This document shows positions 1-7,350 of a stretch of DNA of 7,350 nt, piece by piece. Under the pieces are notes generated by a model that saw only the letters and a program-made list of their open reading frames with translations, had not been told where the DNA came from and searched no databases. The stretch spans positions 1 to 7,350 of the forward strand of contig DODH01000095.1 in the NCBI GenBank assembly GCA_003545625.1, given 5' to 3'. This stretch comes from Nitrospina sp. (GTDB lineage Bacteria; Nitrospinota; Nitrospinia; Nitrospinales; VA-1). A program made the translations under genes and the position numbers. Every line of letters starts with the position of its first letter. Position 1 is the first letter of the stretch.

Positions 1-24
1 TCGATTTTCCCATTTTTACCAGCA

Positions 25-166
25 TGACAGTGTAACCCTCCCTTAAAATAGGTCCATTGATAATTAGAGTTCTCCGGCATAATGCGAAGCAAAAAGGAGA
101 ATGATAATGAAGAAGACGCGTTATACAGAAAGCCAGATTATTAAAGTCCTGCATGAGGTTGTTGGA
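25..166 (+). mobile_element. IS3-family insertion sequence, left-end remnant
   Basis: This stretch has the structure of the left end of an IS3-family element. A TGACAGTGTAACCC-type end starts at about 25 (or 31), a short leader follows, then a strong ribosome binding site (GGAG at 96-99) and the first codons of an orfA-type transposase gene starting at 107. Similarity to IS3 OrfA stops at about 160-166, where the DNA changes into part of an alpha/beta hydrolase gene. The rest of the transposase (helix-turn-helix, leucine zipper, DDE domain) and the right end are absent from the window. The exact outer end is uncertain because no target duplication or right inverted repeat is available for comparison. 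Assignment to IS3 rests on the recognisable OrfA N-terminus. Confidence 0.6.
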
Positions 167-283
167 TTAAAGCGCGAAAATTCTTTGTCGATTATCTCGG
201 CGACGCCATCTCCTATTTCAAGGCTAAGGCTTCGGATGTTTATTCACAGTACAATGCTATCCAAACCCGAATCGATGGTCTGA
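107..283 (+). pseudogene. IS3-type transposase orfA, 5' fragment
   Basis: The first ~20 residues (MKKTRYTESQIIKVLHEV and a few more) match the N-terminus typical of IS3-family OrfA proteins, which bind the element's ends through a helix-turn-helix. The ATG at 107 is preferred over the one at 101 because GGAG at 96-99 lies seven bases before it. After about codon 20 the frame runs into DNA that encodes a hydrolase in another frame, so the remaining ~38 residues up to the TGA at 281-283 are junk. OrfA proteins are usually about 90-110 residues; this one lacks the recognition helix and zipper and cannot act as a transposase. The fragment still has a translation start, so a short chimeric peptide could be made. 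Confidence 0.6.
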
Positions 284-834
284 TTCAAAATTTGTCAGGT
301 GACACCAACCCAAATCAGAACACCCTTCTTACCGTTGTCTCGCACAGTCTTGGCACAGTGGTTCTATCGAATTATTTATACGACAAGCGAGACACACTTG
401 AACCTAAATACCAGCTCATCTTCTCAAACTTTTTCACCATGGGAAGCCCGATAGCCCTGTATGCCAACCGGTTTTACAACCATCAATCCGAAAGAAACCC
501 CTTCGCAAATTTCAAGCCGCAAAAGGTCCAGGATGAAAATGGGGTCTGGATCAACCTGTTCGATGAGGATGATATTGTCGGTTACCCTATCCGCCCGGTA
601 AACTCGTATTGTAAAAAAGTGGTGACTGCCGACCTGAATGTTTCTGTCGGCTCATTTATTTCTGGAGGCACCCCCCTCAGTCACACCGGTTACTGGGAAG
701 ACGATGAGGTCGAGAAAATTATCGCAGAAAAGCTTTCCATTGACTGGCTCAGGGTAAACAAGTGGGATAAAAAAGAAAAGACTCTCGCACGAATTAAGAA
801 ATATAAAGAACGCTATGATATGCCAATATCATAA
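157..834 (+). pseudogene. alpha/beta serine hydrolase (lipase/esterase-like), 5'-truncated
   Basis: The open frame runs from the stop at 154-156 to the TAA at 832-834 and reads as hydrolase sequence from about 166 on, upstream of the first possible start (TTG at 292, no ribosome binding site). The nucleophile elbow SHSLG has its serine codon at 346-348, preceded by a hydrophobic strand (TLLTVV). A likely catalytic Asp lies in DEDDIVGYP (codons at 562-573) and the His in PLSHTGYW (codon 682-684), so the whole C-terminal catalytic half is present. The N-terminal strands and oxyanion region that normally precede the elbow are missing and are replaced by the IS3 remnant. The C-terminus is Lys-rich. 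Such enzymes cleave esters or lipids; the substrate cannot be told. Without its own start or N-terminal half it is probably a dead gene, although the reading frame is still free of stops, which suggests recent damage. It lies 54 bases before the peptidoglycan hydrolase gene and may once have been co-transcribed with it. Confidence 0.72.
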
Positions 835-888
835 GAGGTAATAAACTCTCCTTATTAATTCAACTTATTTCATTGGCAAAAGAAGTTT

Positions 889-1926
889 ATGCCGACTAGA
901 AGCTACAAAAAATCTGGCCTTATTTTAAAGCGGGGTTCGACTACCGCATCCAAATCTCAGATCAAAGATTTACAAAGAGATCTCAGGCAACTGGGTTATC
1001 TGTTTCGCTGGATTGATGGTGGTTTTGGGCGCGGAACCGAGCGGGCCGTCAAAGCTCTGCAACACGATCTGCTCAACAACTTTGGTTCTCAGAATGATGG
1101 AGAGGCTCCGGTTTCTATCATCGATTACAATAAAGGACGTGTGGTCGATGTAACGGGTGTAGTCGATCAGAAGCTGGCCCAATGCATTTCTGATATGCTG
1201 GATGATAAAAAGTATCCCAAACTCCCCTTCGCCGAAAACCCTAAAGACGCGAACCGGGAAGTTATTGCGCAATTGGATGCTTTGACTTCTACCGATGTCC
1301 CGCTCCCTTTCCTGAAAGCCATATTTAAACAGGAATCCAACCTCAAGCACTTCTATGTTCCCCGTGGTGCTGATGAGGACAATTATATAGTGGTGGGAAT
1401 GGACACCAACGCAGGGGAAAAATATATCATCACTTCGCGCGGTTATGGCCTGGGACAATTCACCCTGTTTCATCACCCGCCGAAGAAAAGTGAAGTCAAA
1501 AACTTCATGGTCGGTATACGAGGAAACATCAGCAAAGCTATTGCAGAGTTGAGGGACAAATTTGAATACTTTGTCACCGGTCCACCCGTAGGAAGACGCG
1601 CAGATGACCGATTTGCCGATGGTAGAACTCAAAAAAAACCGTTAGTCTGTCAATATGAAGAAAATGACTCGCGCTATTTAACGGATTGTAAAACCTGCGC
1701 AATGAAGGTGGGAAAACAAGATATCGTAGCAGAAGAAACCCCCTACTACGAAGGCTCCAAAAATACCTTCAAGAAAACCCAATACCACCCCGGCTCTTAC
1801 AAAGGTGTTCCGATCCGCAAAAACTTTCCCTGCGACTGGCCTTATGCCATGCGTCGCTACAATGGCTCGGGTGTCAATTCCTACAATTATCAAGCTAGAG
1901 TATTAAAGCACTTGGCTAGTATATAA
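889..1926 (+). CDS. peptidoglycan-binding, lysozyme/transglycosylase-like hydrolase
   Basis: A 345-residue protein expected to bind and cut the glycan strands of peptidoglycan. Residues ~22-62 form a PG_binding_1-type motif (QIKDLQRDLRQLGY, then IDGGFGRGTERAVKALQ), and ~85-105 (VTGVVDQKLAQCI) looks like its last helix after an inserted loop. Residues ~135-345 resemble a lysozyme-like fold: FLKAIFKQES with a candidate catalytic Glu149, RGYGLGQFT at 184-192 (compare the GxxQ segment of lytic transglycosylases), and RRYNGSG at 322-328 followed by YQARVL, in the place of the AYNAGPG-type motif. Four cysteines (254, 267, 270, 315) sit in an insertion and could bind metal or form disulfides. No signal peptide or membrane segment is seen, so export would need a non-Sec route, phage-like lysis or an injection system. 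The ATG has only a weak AGAAG upstream. The gene follows a broken hydrolase gene and ends 13 bases from the convergent pyrG stop. The domain call is good; the exact bond cut and the biological role are inference. Confidence 0.75.
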   Translation: MPTRSYKKSGLILKRGSTTASKSQIKDLQRDLRQLGYLFRWIDGGFGRGTERAVKALQHDLLNNFGSQNDGEAPVSIIDYNKGRVVDVTGVVDQKLAQCISDMLDDKKYPKLPFAENPKDANREVIAQLDALTSTDVPLPFLKAIFKQESNLKHFYVPRGADEDNYIVVGMDTNAGEKYIITSRGYGLGQFTLFHHPPKKSEVKNFMVGIRGNISKAIAELRDKFEYFVTGPPVGRRADDRFADGRTQKKPLVCQYEENDSRYLTDCKTCAMKVGKQDIVAEETPYYEGSKNTFKKTQYHPGSYKGVPIRKNFPCDWPYAMRRYNGSGVNSYNYQARVLKHLASI

Positions 1927-1939
1927 AAAGCGCCTTGAT

Positions 1940-3574
<1,635 letters not shown>

Positions 3575-3586
3575 TCAATATTCCTC
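3575..3586 (-). promoter_or_regulatory. ribosome binding site and in-frame stop fixing the pyrG TTG start
   Basis: Read on the minus strand, GAGGAA (3581-3586) is followed by six bases ending in TGA (3575-3577) and then the TTG start at 3574. The in-frame TGA next to the TTG excludes any earlier start, and no ATG, GTG or other TTG occurs before the conserved glycine-rich loop, so the TTG is well supported. Confidence 0.7.
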
Positions 3587-3599
3587 ATCAATTTCAGGT

Positions 3600-4379
3600 T
3601 CAGGGTAAAACAGCCAAACGCTTTTCTATCATCGCCAAATCCGCTTCACAATCCACACCGATCGAGTCCAGGTTCGTTTCAACGACTTTAATTTTGAATC
3701 CACTCTCAAGGATGCGCAATTGTTCAAGCTTTTCTATTTTCTCAAGACCCGATTCGGGCAAACCTCCAAACTCCATCAAAAATTTTTTCCTGTAGGCATA
3801 CAGGCCAATATGTTTATACCAGAAAGGTTTCAAGGGGTCGAATGATGAATTTTGCATCGAATCACCTCCCCATTCATCCCTATTCCAGGGTATGGGAGCT
3901 TTGGAAAAATATAATGCTGAATTGGAACTATCCACTACAACCTTTGTAATATTTCGATCCATCAATTCATCGTGTGTTTTAATTAAAATCCTCAACGTGA
4001 CGGTCGACTCTAAAGCTCCTTCCAGCAAAGGCTGAACTATACGATCAATATTTCCAGGTGGAATCAACGGCTCATCGCCCTGCACATTCACAACGATCTC
4101 ACATTCTCTATCACGAACCACCTCGGCAATGCGGTCGGTTCCAGACTCATGGTCCAACGAGGTCATGACTGCATTTCCACCAAAACCATTCACGGCCTTA
4201 AAGATGCGGTCATCATCGGTGGCAATAATCACTTCTGAAACACTTTTCGCTTTGCAGGCCTGTTCAAAAACCCATTGAACCATCGGTTTCCCTTTGATGA
4301 GAGCGAGGGGTTTGCCAGGAAACCGGGAGGAGGCCCAACGCGCGGGAATAACAGCTATGACTTTAGAATCAGTAGGCAT
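3600..4379 (-). CDS. kdsB: 3-deoxy-manno-octulosonate cytidylyltransferase (CMP-KDO synthetase)
   Basis: Soluble enzyme that joins KDO to CMP from CTP, giving the activated sugar for the inner core of lipopolysaccharide. At 259 residues it has the usual length. Visible motifs are the nucleotide-binding IPARWASSRFPGKPL at 11-25, ATDDDRI at 53-59, HESGTDR at 77-83, VQGDEP at 99-104 with the metal-binding Asp102, ALYFSKAPIPW at 155-165, HIGLYAYR at 190-197, LEQLRILE at 218-225 and GVDCEADL at 241-248, which holds a second conserved Asp. The ATG at 4377-4379 lies inside the last codons of the upstream transferase gene (11-base overlap), so translation is probably coupled; the upstream sequence gives only a poor ribosome binding site. 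Stop TGA at 3600-3602. The next gene, pyrG, supplies its CTP. No key residue appears missing. Confidence 0.96.
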   Translation of the reverse strand: MPTDSKVIAVIPARWASSRFPGKPLALIKGKPMVQWVFEQACKAKSVSEVIIATDDDRIFKAVNGFGGNAVMTSLDHESGTDRIAEVVRDRECEIVVNVQGDEPLIPPGNIDRIVQPLLEGALESTVTLRILIKTHDELMDRNITKVVVDSSNSALYFSKAPIPWNRDEWGGDSMQNSSFDPLKPFWYKHIGLYAYRKKFLMEFGGLPESGLEKIEKLEQLRILESGFKIKVVETNLDSIGVDCEADLAMIEKRLAVLP

Positions 4380-5772
4380 GCCGGTTGATCAACCCTTTCC
4401 ATAAGGTCATAACAAGAATTTTCAAATCAAATAATAAAGACCAGTTTTTAATATAATATAAATCAAACTCTATTCTTTTTTGCAAAGAGGTATTCCCCCT
4501 CCAACCGTTTACTTGAGCCCACCCGGTTACACCGGCCTTCATCTTCAATCGCAACATATAAAAGGGAATGGATTTTTTGAACTCGTCCACAAACACAGGC
4601 CGTTCAGGCCGTGGACCGACCAGGCTCATTTGCCCCCTGAATACATTGAACAATTGAGGAAGCTCATCCAAACTAGTCGACCTTAAAATCGTACCGACTC
4701 GGGTGCGCCTATCATCATTTTCTTTGGCCCAAACCGGTCCGGTTTGATCCTCAGCCTCAGCTTTCATGGATCGAAACTTGTACATCCAAAACACGTCACG
4801 ATCCAACCCCATTCGCTCCTGCCGATATATTAACGGTCCACGGGATTCCAGCCTTAGGGCTATCGCAACGAGAACCATAACGGGAAAGGTCAAAATGATG
4901 GCAAATCCGGAAAAGACAATGTCTGAAACCCGCTTCAATATAATATTCCATCCGTAAAGAGGAGATTCAGAGAGATTTATCAGCGGCATTCCATCAAGTT
5001 CTTCCACTCCTGAGTGTAAGTCCATATAGCGCAAGAGATCGGGCACCAATTTAATGTCAACAGTTTCCTCCCCCAGAGAGGTTAATATTTCCTCAAGACG
5101 ATCATGGGCCTTTAAAGGCAACGCAATAAAAATCTGATCCACTTTATTTTCACGAATAACTCGGACCAACTCCTGATAAACGCCTAAAACCTTATGGTCC
5201 ATAAAAGTCTTCCCCACTTTTTCGGGAGAGTGGGATAAATAGCCCACTACCGAAAAACCAATTTCCGGGTGTTTTTCCAGCCGTTCCACAACTTTCTGTC
5301 CAAGTTTCCCTGCCCCTACAATCAACACTTTCTTGAGATTCACTCCCCTAATGTGCATCTCTTTGACCAGGAAACCCACTAGTTGATGCGAAAGAAACAA
5401 CATAATAGTAGCGATGATCCAGAAATAAACGACCATGATCCGGGAAAAGGTTAAATCACGGATGAAAAACGTGAAGGCCATTAACATAAGAACCGATACG
5501 GAGGTCAACCTCAAAACCCCAAAAAACTGGTTAGGTCTGGATTGTGTGCTTGATGGATAAATAAGCCCAAACACCCGGCCATTTAAAAGAAACACCATCC
5601 AAATAGGTAATAGTGCATACAAGTACATATTTTCACTGGGTATGGGACCAGAAGGAGCAATGAGCTCCAATTTAAAACGGATTAAATAAGCAAACAACCA
5701 GGAGAGAGTTACTGCCAAAGCATCAAGGAAGAATAAGATAGTCAGGTAAAATTGACCGTGTTTCCTAATCAT
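4369..5772 (-). CDS. undecaprenyl-phosphate sugar-1-phosphate transferase (WcaJ-like polyprenyl glycosylphosphotransferase)
   Basis: Inner-membrane enzyme that moves a hexose-1-phosphate, often glucose or galactose, from a UDP-sugar to undecaprenyl phosphate, starting an exopolysaccharide, capsule or O-antigen unit. The N-terminal part has four hydrophobic segments (~10-35, 52-75, 88-107, 113-138). A Rossmann-like domain follows (VLIVGAGKLGQKV at ~152-164, to ~245). A further membrane segment at ~286-309 then leads into the bacterial sugar transferase domain, with YRQERMGLD at 319-327, KFRSMKAEAED at 335-345, SLDELPQLFNVFRGQMSLVGPRP at 370-392 and AGVTGWAQVNGWRG at 416-429 (numbering from the TTG at 5781). 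The ATG at 5772 is chosen; the TTG at 5781 would add three residues and has only GAG before it, so the start is not settled. The sugar specificity cannot be read from sequence. First gene of the operon with kdsB and pyrG. The family is certain, the substrate is not, so no symbol is given. Confidence 0.93.
   Translation of the reverse strand: MIRKHGQFYLTILFFLDALAVTLSWLFAYLIRFKLELIAPSGPIPSENMYLYALLPIWMVFLLNGRVFGLIYPSSTQSRPNQFFGVLRLTSVSVLMLMAFTFFIRDLTFSRIMVVYFWIIATIMLFLSHQLVGFLVKEMHIRGVNLKKVLIVGAGKLGQKVVERLEKHPEIGFSVVGYLSHSPEKVGKTFMDHKVLGVYQELVRVIRENKVDQIFIALPLKAHDRLEEILTSLGEETVDIKLVPDLLRYMDLHSGVEELDGMPLINLSESPLYGWNIILKRVSDIVFSGFAIILTFPVMVLVAIALRLESRGPLIYRQERMGLDRDVFWMYKFRSMKAEAEDQTGPVWAKENDDRRTRVGTILRSTSLDELPQLFNVFRGQMSLVGPRPERPVFVDEFKKSIPFYMLRLKMKAGVTGWAQVNGWRGNTSLQKRIEFDLYYIKNWSLLFDLKILVMTLWKGLINRHAY
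4383..4394. repeat. perfect 12-base palindrome GGTTGATCAACC before kdsB
   Basis: GGTTGATCAACC equals its own reverse complement and ends three bases upstream of the kdsB ATG, within the last codons of the transferase gene. It covers the place where a ribosome binding site for kdsB would lie. It may be chance, as it is inside coding sequence, or a protein site. The half GGTTGA recurs in the inverted repeat at 7093-7114. Confidence 0.35.
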
Positions 5773-5912
5773 ATATGACAAAAGAACTCGATTTCTTCCC
5801 TTTTTATCATTCCGGCTGGAATTTTAGTTTTCTAGGGAAATAAATGATTCTAAACCAATATTAATTGAAAAATACAGGGTTTTGTATGAAGAAACGAAAT
5901 CTCAAACCACCG

Positions 5913-5941
5913 TAAATAGAGGGGTCAGGAGTTATTGACAA
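5913..5941 (-). promoter_or_regulatory. weak sigma-70-like promoter candidate for the transferase-kdsB-pyrG operon
   Basis: On the minus strand, TTGTCA (5936-5941, five of six consensus bases) is followed after 17 bases by TATTTA (5913-5918, only about half matching). It lies just after the terminator-like hairpin at 5945-5969 and would give a leader of roughly 135 bases before the transferase ATG. Another -10-like TAGAAT is at 5847-5852 but without a good -35. The remaining leader is AT-rich and holds a short inverted repeat, ATTCC/GGAAT, at 5809-5822. The location is sensible; the sequence match is poor. Confidence 0.3.
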
Positions 5942-5944
5942 CAG

Positions 5945-5969
5945 GAAAAAGCCTGCGCACAACACAGCC
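5945..5969 (-). terminator. rho-independent terminator candidate after the lipoprotein gene
   Basis: Read on the minus strand, GGCTGTG (5963-5969) can pair with CGCAGGC (5951-5957) across a five-base loop, with one G-G mismatch and one G-T pair, and is followed at once by a run of five T (5946-5950). It lies about 80 bases after the lipoprotein stop codon and before the operon promoter candidate, the expected place for a terminator separating the two units. Confidence 0.5.
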
Positions 5970-5990
5970 TGTATGAAAGGAGAATAACCC

Positions 5991-6020
5991 AAAAATCCAC
6001 CGGCTTCAACCGATAAGTGG
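5991..6020 (-). terminator. second, weaker terminator-like hairpin
   Basis: On the minus strand CCAC (6017-6020) pairs with GTGG (5997-6000), and CGG (6010-6012) with CCG (6001-6003), with a four-base bulge on one side and a six-base loop, followed by ATTTTT (5991-5996). It starts 30 bases after the lipoprotein stop. The stem is short and broken, so it may be a partial terminator or chance. Confidence 0.3.
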
Positions 6021-6049
6021 GGGGCAGGGAAAGGTAGTAAGGAGGCTAG

Positions 6050-7030
6050 CTACTGAATTTGGTTTAATTGTGCAAGGATTTTTCCACGCACTTCGGCAGG
6101 AGGATTCTTCTTCAAAGCACCCTCCAGAACTTCAACCGCACGACTGGTTTCCCCCTTTTTGGAATAGGTAATACCAAGCATGTAACGAGAGTCGTGCACC
6201 TTGTTCCCTCTGGGAAATTTGTTTAAAACCGTCTCAAACTGAAGGATCGCGTCATCATACATTTCCAGCGCCACATAATTGGTGCCGATCCAGAAAGTAA
6301 TATTATCCTTGAGTTTATTTGGAGGATTGCTCAGGTCCAGATTTTGGAATAGCAAAATGGACTCGTCATAGTTCCTGCTCCGATAAGCCGCCAGAGCTTT
6401 GTCATACTCTGGGGGATTCTTTGCACGTGTCCTACGTACTCTCTTTTTGCGGACAGGCGCGGCTTGGGATCTTTGCATTTTAATTCGGGTGATCTCTTCG
6501 TTAAGCCGGGCCATCTGTGCTTTTAAATCCTCGACTTCAGGCTCCAGAAAGTCAGAAGAATCTGTAACCGACGAGATGCCACTCTCCAGCCTTTCGCTCG
6601 CAGCATTGATCTTGGGCTCCAAGACGCTCAAAATCTCTTCCAGTTCCCGAACTTTGCTGATCAGCGCTTCTTGCTGACTTTGAAGGCTTTCCACATCACC
6701 TTTCAACTCACTCTTGTCAGTGCGCTGGTCTATACTGGCAAATCCATCCGGGTCCCCTTCTATAAAACCATCCTCGTCTGCATCTATATCAGAGAATCCC
6801 TTATCCTCAGCAAAAAAATCATCCTCACTGGCGCTGAACTCATCATCACCTCTACCACGGCGCCTTTCACCACGGTCCACTCTCTCATCTTCAAAAGGAA
6901 AATCTTCTTCAAAAGCCAGGTCATCGTCATCTTCACCGACCCAGGGAAGATAGCTACAACTGGTAAAAAGCAAAGAAAAGGAAAGAACCAAAATTAAAAT
7001 AAGGCGGGTGAAAATGTTGGCGGGTGGCAT
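6050..7030 (-). CDS. acidic-linker lipoprotein with coiled coil and C-terminal TPRs (CpoB/YbgF-like)
   Basis: Probable periplasm-facing lipoprotein of 326 residues. The ATG at 7030 is chosen because GGAG (7037-7040) lies six bases before it; an ATG at 7042 and a TTG at 7045 are also in frame. Residues 1-24 are a lipoprotein signal (basic start, long hydrophobic core, LFTSC) with the lipidated Cys25; Ser follows, which by enterobacterial rules favours the outer membrane. Residues ~33-102 are very acidic (about 30 Asp/Glu in ~70) and include an EF-hand-like DxDxDG at 83-88. Residues ~106-186 are predicted coiled coil (heptad-like Leu/Ile). A basic linker (RKKRVRRTR) comes next, then three TPR-like units from ~208 to 320, with FWIGTNYVALEMYDDAILQFETVL typical of the YbgF/CpoB tail. 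CpoB links peptidoglycan synthesis with the Tol-Pal system in enterics, but no tol or pal gene is seen here, so the role is inferred from architecture only. It is transcribed from its own strong promoter. Confidence 0.8.
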   Translation of the reverse strand: MPPANIFTRLILILVLSFSLLFTSCSYLPWVGEDDDDLAFEEDFPFEDERVDRGERRRGRGDDEFSASEDDFFAEDKGFSDIDADEDGFIEGDPDGFASIDQRTDKSELKGDVESLQSQQEALISKVRELEEILSVLEPKINAASERLESGISSVTDSSDFLEPEVEDLKAQMARLNEEITRIKMQRSQAAPVRKKRVRRTRAKNPPEYDKALAAYRSRNYDESILLFQNLDLSNPPNKLKDNITFWIGTNYVALEMYDDAILQFETVLNKFPRGNKVHDSRYMLGITYSKKGETSRAVEVLEGALKKNPPAEVRGKILAQLNQIQ

Positions 7031-7083
7031 ATATAACTCCATCAAATTCTAATAGGGATAAGTTACCCCTTAATAATCAATGA

Positions 7084-7112
7084 ATTATATGGGGTTGACC
7101 CAAAAATGTCAA
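7084..7112 (-). promoter_or_regulatory. perfect consensus sigma-70 promoter for the TPR lipoprotein gene
   Basis: On the minus strand TTGACA (7107-7112) and TATAAT (7084-7089) are exact consensus boxes separated by exactly 17 bases (7090-7106). Transcription would start near 7077, giving a leader of about 45-50 bases before the ATG at 7030. It lies in the gap downstream of the cysteine desulfurase gene. Confidence 0.8.
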
Positions 7113-7114
7113 CC
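7093..7114. promoter_or_regulatory. operator-like inverted repeat overlapping the -35 box
   Basis: GGTTGAC (7093-7099) and GTCAACC (7108-7114) are perfect 7-base inverted repeats with eight bases between their arms. One arm covers the -35 box and the other lies in the promoter spacer, so a dimeric protein bound here would block RNA polymerase. No T run follows on either strand, which argues against a terminator. No regulator gene is visible in the window. Confidence 0.45.
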
Positions 7115-7119
7115 TCATT

Positions 7120-7132
7120 GTGAATGGTTCAC
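7120..7132. repeat. short inverted repeat GTGAA-TGG-TTCAC upstream of the promoter
   Basis: A perfect 5-base inverted repeat with a 3-base centre lies eight bases upstream of the -35 box of the lipoprotein promoter and about 30 bases after the cysteine desulfurase stop. It could be an upstream protein site or a small hairpin in the desulfurase transcript; no T run follows. Short enough to be chance. Confidence 0.25.
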
Positions 7133-7163
7133 TCCCCTCAATATATTTCATATTTATCGAATT

Positions 7164-7350
7164 TTAAAGGGTTTTCATTAGTTTTTTATTCACGTCAGCA
7201 GGGGTTCCAGTCCGATTTAATGATACGGTTTGTGCCAAAATCTTAACGGCTTTTTCAATTTCTGCCGTTGTATTGCTCCAACCAAAACTGAAACGAATAG
7301 ATGAGTTGATTTTATCAAAAGGTATACCCATTGCTGTCAGCACTGGTGAA
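7164..7350 (-). CDS. cysteine desulfurase, C-terminal part (class V aminotransferase fold)
   Basis: The last 61 codons of a gene that enters from beyond the right edge, stop TAA at 7164-7166. The start of the fragment, SPVLTAMGIP, and the following SSIRFSFGWSNT with an AEIEKAV helix match the C-terminal domain of IscS/NifS-type cysteine desulfurases, which use PLP to take sulfur from cysteine for Fe-S clusters, tRNA thiolation and other uses. The PLP lysine and active-site cysteine lie outside the window, so the subgroup (IscS, NifS, or a desulfurase of another sulfur pathway) is not decided. No clear terminator follows, and 118 non-coding bases separate it from the window's lipoprotein transcript region. 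Too short for the usual ORF length cut-off. Confidence 0.85.
   Translation of the reverse strand, partial: SPVLTAMGIPFDKINSSIRFSFGWSNTTAEIEKAVKILAQTVSLNRTGTPADVNKKLMKTL

Noticed and set aside
292..834. The hydrolase as a complete 180-residue gene starting at TTG 292
   Set aside because: There is no ribosome binding site, the protein would begin shortly before the nucleophile elbow without the first half of the fold, and coding sequence clearly continues upstream to about 166.
970..1632. Long minus-strand open frame opposite the peptidoglycan hydrolase gene
   Set aside because: It lies entirely antisense to a gene with recognisable domains and its own translation shows no family-like motif; it is a frame shadow.
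5935..5940. Plus-strand TTGACA, a possible -35 box
   Set aside because: No -10-like hexamer lies 16-18 bases downstream and no plus-strand gene follows.
5773..6049. A structured RNA or riboswitch in the gap before the transferase gene
   Set aside because: Only two short hairpins and one weak inverted repeat are seen; they are explained by terminators, and I recognise no known RNA motif.
6671..6997. Plus-strand open frames, one very serine-rich, opposite the lipoprotein's acidic linker
   Set aside because: The Ser-rich composition is just the complement of GAT/GAG/GAA-rich codons on the minus strand.

Overview
The window looks like chromosomal DNA from a Gram-negative, LPS-making bacterium of moderate GC content. 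The evidence is a KDO-activating enzyme (KdsB), a membrane sugar-1-phosphate transferase for surface polysaccharide and a lipid-anchored, CpoB/YbgF-like TPR protein. I cannot fix the lineage from the sequence alone; the gene set and protein style would fit Nitrospinota, Desulfobacterota or a similar phylum, and this is only an impression.

Layout. (1) Positions 1-834, plus strand: an accessory, damaged segment. The left end of an IS3-type insertion sequence, with the first ~20 codons of its orfA, is joined to the C-terminal part of an alpha/beta serine hydrolase gene. The hydrolase reading frame continues upstream of any plausible start and meets the IS remnant near position 160, so the gene has lost its 5' half. 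(2) 889-1926, plus strand: an intact gene for a protein with an N-terminal peptidoglycan-binding domain and a lysozyme/transglycosylase-like domain, without a visible signal peptide. (3) 1940-5772, minus strand: three tightly packed genes in the order polyprenyl-phosphate sugar-1-phosphate transferase, kdsB, pyrG, converging on the peptidoglycan hydrolase gene with only 13 bases between stop codons. (4) 5773-6049: an intergenic stretch holding two terminator-like hairpins and a weak promoter candidate for the operon. (5) 6050-7030, minus strand: a lipoprotein with a very acidic linker, a coiled coil and C-terminal TPRs, preceded by a perfect consensus sigma-70 promoter that an inverted repeat overlaps. 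(6) 7164-7350, minus strand: the last 61 codons of a cysteine desulfurase gene that continues beyond the window.

How the genes fit together: PyrG makes CTP, KdsB uses CTP to activate KDO for LPS inner core, and the transferase starts a surface glycan on undecaprenyl phosphate, so the operon is an envelope-polysaccharide unit. The TPR lipoprotein is also an envelope protein but has its own promoter. The plus-strand genes at the left are a separate module; an envelope-degrading (lipase plus muramidase) pair is the simplest reading, now partly wrecked by an IS-associated rearrangement.
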